This document shows positions 11,101-13,043 of a DNA stretch of 13,043 nucleotides, in pieces; within the stretch, counting starts at the first letter, position 1; every line of letters starts with the position of its first letter. Under the pieces are notes generated by a model. It was not told the origin of the DNA, made no database searches, and was given only the letters and a program-made list of their open reading frames with translations. Origin of the DNA: Rhizobiaceae bacterium. Lineage in GTDB: Bacteria; Pseudomonadota; Alphaproteobacteria; Rhizobiales; Rhizobiaceae. Location of the stretch: contig JAKISV010000068.1 of NCBI GenBank assembly GCA_021648425.1, forward strand, positions 1 to 13,043, read 5' to 3'. Made by a program: the position numbers and the translations under genes.

Positions 11101-13043
11101 CTACCCGCGCAATACTCCACCGGTAGATTTGGAGACATTGTCAATTATTTTCGCGGTAACCGCTTCGATTTCCTCATCCGTCAGGGTTTTAGCAGTCGGC
11201 TGCAAAGTCACTTCGATAGCGATCGATTTTTTACCCTCACCCAGTGAAGCACCTTCAAACAGATCAAACACCTGTACGTTTGAAATCAGCTTTTTGTCCG
11301 CACCGCTGATTGCCCGAATGAGTTTGGATGATTGTGTATCCTTGTCGACAACAAAAGAGAAATCTCTTTTAACCAGCTGAAGATCTGAAATTTCCAGCGG
11401 TGATTTGGTTTTGGTGGCCTTGCGGCGAGGGGCAGGGATGGCATCAAGCCATATTTCAAACCCGCACATGGGGCCGGTAACATTCATGGCTTCCAGCGTA
11501 AGCGGATGGAATTCACCAAAGGCGCCCAGAATTAACTTAGGCCCAAGCTGAATAGTGCCAGAGCGTCCTGGATGATACCAGTCCGATGCACCGGCCACAA
11601 TCTGCACATTGGCAGGATCCATGCCGCAGGCTTCCAGCACCGCCAGTGCATCCGCCCTGGCATCAAACACGCCCACATTGCCTGCATTGCCCTGCCAGTT
11701 GCGCCCCGCGCCAACCAGACCCGCTGTGCCGCGACGAATGCCACCAGCGCAACTTTTCTGGCCGGAAGGTTCATCGCTGTGAAACACACCGCTCACCTCA
11801 AACAAAGCCACATCGCCATTTCCCCGGTCCGCATTGCGCTGTGCAGCACTCATCAGATTTGGCAGCAGGGACGGGCGCATGTCGCTCATATCGCTCGATA
11901 TTGCATTTGCCAGCGCCAGTTCGCTTTGCCCGCCACCAAACAGCCTGGCCTGTTTTGCGGAGATGAAACTCCAGGTAACCGCCTCCATCATGCCGCGCGC
12001 TGCCAGTGAGCGTTGTGCCGCGCGCACCCGCAGCTGGCCGGTGGTAAGAATTTTCTGACCAACATTATTCAGCGCTGCAAGCGGCTGTGGTTTGATATTG
12101 TTGACGCCATGAATGCGCATTACTTCTTCGACAAGATCAGCCTTGCCTTCCACGTCAGGCCGCCAGCTTGGTACTTTGACTTGCAACACATCTCCGGAGC
12201 CGCTTGTTTCAAATCCCAAACGCCCAAGGATGTCAGCTGTTTCATCTGAAGAAACCTCAATGCCTGTCAGCCGTTTTACCTCGTGAACCGGAAAATCAAT
12301 TGTCAGTTCCGGCTCCGGAACATTACCGGCAATGATGCTTTGCGATGCTTCCCCGCCGCACAATTCCATCACAAGCCTGGTGGCATGATCAAGTCCCGGC
12401 ACCATGAAGGCCGGATCTACGCCACGCTCAAAACGATAACGCGCATCGGTAATGATGCCTAAATCGCGCCCGGTCCGCGCAATATTCAACGGTTCCCACA
12501 GGGCGGATTCGACCAGCACATTGACCGTGTCATCCGTGCAGCCCGACGTTTCTCCCCCCATGACACCGGCCAGCGATTCAACGCCGTTATCATCGGCAAT
12601 TACGCAGTTTTGTGAATTGAGCTTGTAGGTTTTGCCATCGAGTGCCAGCAGTTTTTCACCATCCTTTGCCCGTCGTACCACCAGATTACCCGCTACTTTG
12701 TCTGCATCAAAAACATGCAGCGGCCTGCCCAGGTCAAAAGTCACATAGTTGGTTATATCAACCAGCGCCGAAATCGGTCGCAAACCAATAGCCAGCAACC
12801 GCTGCTGCATCCATTTGGGTGACGGCCCGTTTTTAACGCCTTTAACATAACGAAGCCCGAAAGCCGGGCAGAGACTCTCACCATCAAAATCGAGTTTAAC
12901 ATCCACCGGACATGGAAAATCACCCCTGGGCTCTGAAATCTTCACCGGCTTTACCGTACCAAGCCCATAGGCTTCCAGATCACGCGCAATGCCCGCCACC
13001 CCAAGCGCACCGGGCCGGTTTGGTGTAATGCCGATTTCAATCA
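11101..13043 (-). CDS. pheT: Phenylalanine-tRNA ligase beta subunit (5' end outside window)
   Basis: PheT pairs with PheS in the alpha2-beta2 enzyme that charges tRNA-Phe. About 646 codons are visible of the usual 800; the N-terminal tRNA-binding region lies beyond the window edge. The frame is open to position 13043, and the residues before the GTG at 12999 (IEIGITPNRPGALG) match the conserved V-T-P-N-R-P-D-x-L-G block, so that GTG is internal. Domains follow in order: the B3/B4 editing region with RLLAIGLRPISALVDITNYV and PLHVFDADK, the B5 domain with VHEVKRLTGIEV and PSWRPDVEGKADLVEEVMR, the catalytic-like core with FEVSGVF, WYHPGRSG and GEFHPL, and the C-terminal FDX-ACB anticodon-binding domain (LQLVKRDFSFVVD, VFDLFEG, GKKSIAIEVTLQP) ending at TAG 11101-11103. 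mepA follows after 116 bases. No clear terminator is visible between them. Confidence 0.97.
   Translation of the reverse strand, partial: IEIGITPNRPGALGVAGIARDLEAYGLGTVKPVKISEPRGDFPCPVDVKLDFDGESLCPAFGLRYVKGVKNGPSPKWMQQRLLAIGLRPISALVDITNYVTFDLGRPLHVFDADKVAGNLVVRRAKDGEKLLALDGKTYKLNSQNCVIADDNGVESLAGVMGGETSGCTDDTVNVLVESALWEPLNIARTGRDLGIITDARYRFERGVDPAFMVPGLDHATRLVMELCGGEASQSIIAGNVPEPELTIDFPVHEVKRLTGIEVSSDETADILGRLGFETSGSGDVLQVKVPSWRPDVEGKADLVEEVMRIHGVNNIKPQPLAALNNVGQKILTTGQLRVRAAQRSLAARGMMEAVTWSFISAKQARLFGGGQSELALANAISSDMSDMRPSLLPNLMSAAQRNADRGNGDVALFEVSGVFHSDEPSGQKSCAGGIRRGTAGLVGAGRNWQGNAGNVGVFDARADALAVLEACGMDPANVQIVAGASDWYHPGRSGTIQLGPKLILGAFGEFHPLTLEAMNVTGPMCGFEIWLDAIPAPRRKATKTKSPLEISDLQLVKRDFSFVVDKDTQSSKLIRAISGADKKLISNVQVFDLFEGASLGEGKKSIAIEVTLQPTAKTLTDEEIEAVTAKIIDNVSKSTGGVLRG

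Noticed and set aside
11572..12009. Plus-strand open frames of 126 and 145 codons opposite pheT
   Set aside because: They lie wholly inside the well-conserved pheT coding sequence, have Cys/His/Arg-rich compositions typical of antisense shadows, and show no recognisable domain.
12997..12999. GTG at 12999 as the start of pheT
   Set aside because: The frame stays open to the window edge and the upstream residues match the conserved I-T-P-N-R-P-x-x-L-G block of PheT, so the true start is outside the window.
1..13043. Search for CRISPR arrays, insertion sequences, phage genes, toxin-antitoxin pairs and defence genes
   Set aside because: No regularly spaced direct repeats, transposase or integrase motifs, or small paired genes of that kind were found on either strand. 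The window is mostly core housekeeping sequence.

Overview
The window reads as a stretch of ordinary chromosome from an alphaproteobacterium, most likely of the Hyphomicrobiales (Rhizobiales) type. The support is gene content and protein character: a glutathione S-transferase, QueG and an atypical SDR protein in a row, an alphaproteobacterial-style PilZ protein, a DUF937 protein, a Rhizobiales-like two-helix membrane protein beside msrA, and pheT followed by mepA. Base composition is moderate (by eye a little under 50% GC), lower than in most soil rhizobia, so a marine or host-associated lineage is possible. I cannot name a genus.

Layout from left to right. Positions 1-2159 (+) form a tight run: the 3' end of a glutathione S-transferase gene, queG (epoxyqueuosine reductase) and an SDR/NAD-dependent epimerase-like gene that overlaps queG by 11 bases, closed by a probable terminator. 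A secreted rhodanese (-) and an SLC13-type permease with two RCK_C domains (+) then diverge from a 170-base AT-rich gap. A small PilZ protein (-) converges on the permease and diverges from a DUF937 protein (+), whose C-terminal half carries repeated short hydrophobic segments. xseA (exonuclease VII large subunit) follows on the same strand. A TauE/SafE-family permease (-) converges on xseA.

Positions 8170-8518 hold no protein gene. They contain an intact tRNA-Ser(GGA) on the minus strand with a good promoter, and just downstream of it a 32-base piece resembling a broken tRNA 3' end. A plus-strand operon follows: a small two-helix membrane protein, msrA, and a MmcQ/YjbR-family gene that starts at a TTG inside the msrA stop (TTGA). 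The window closes with mepA (murein endopeptidase) and pheT (Phe-tRNA synthetase beta chain, cut by the window edge), both on the minus strand.

Most of the genes are housekeeping: tRNA modification and charging, DNA repair, methionine-sulfoxide repair and cell-wall remodelling. Three predicted proteins could handle sulfur compounds or anions (rhodanese, SLC13/RCK permease, TSUP permease), but only the first two are arranged in a way that suggests shared control. I see no CRISPR array, insertion sequence, phage gene, toxin-antitoxin pair or defence island. The observations most worth checking are the tRNA-like remnant, the internal repeats of the DUF937 protein and the uncharacterised small membrane protein of the msrA operon.
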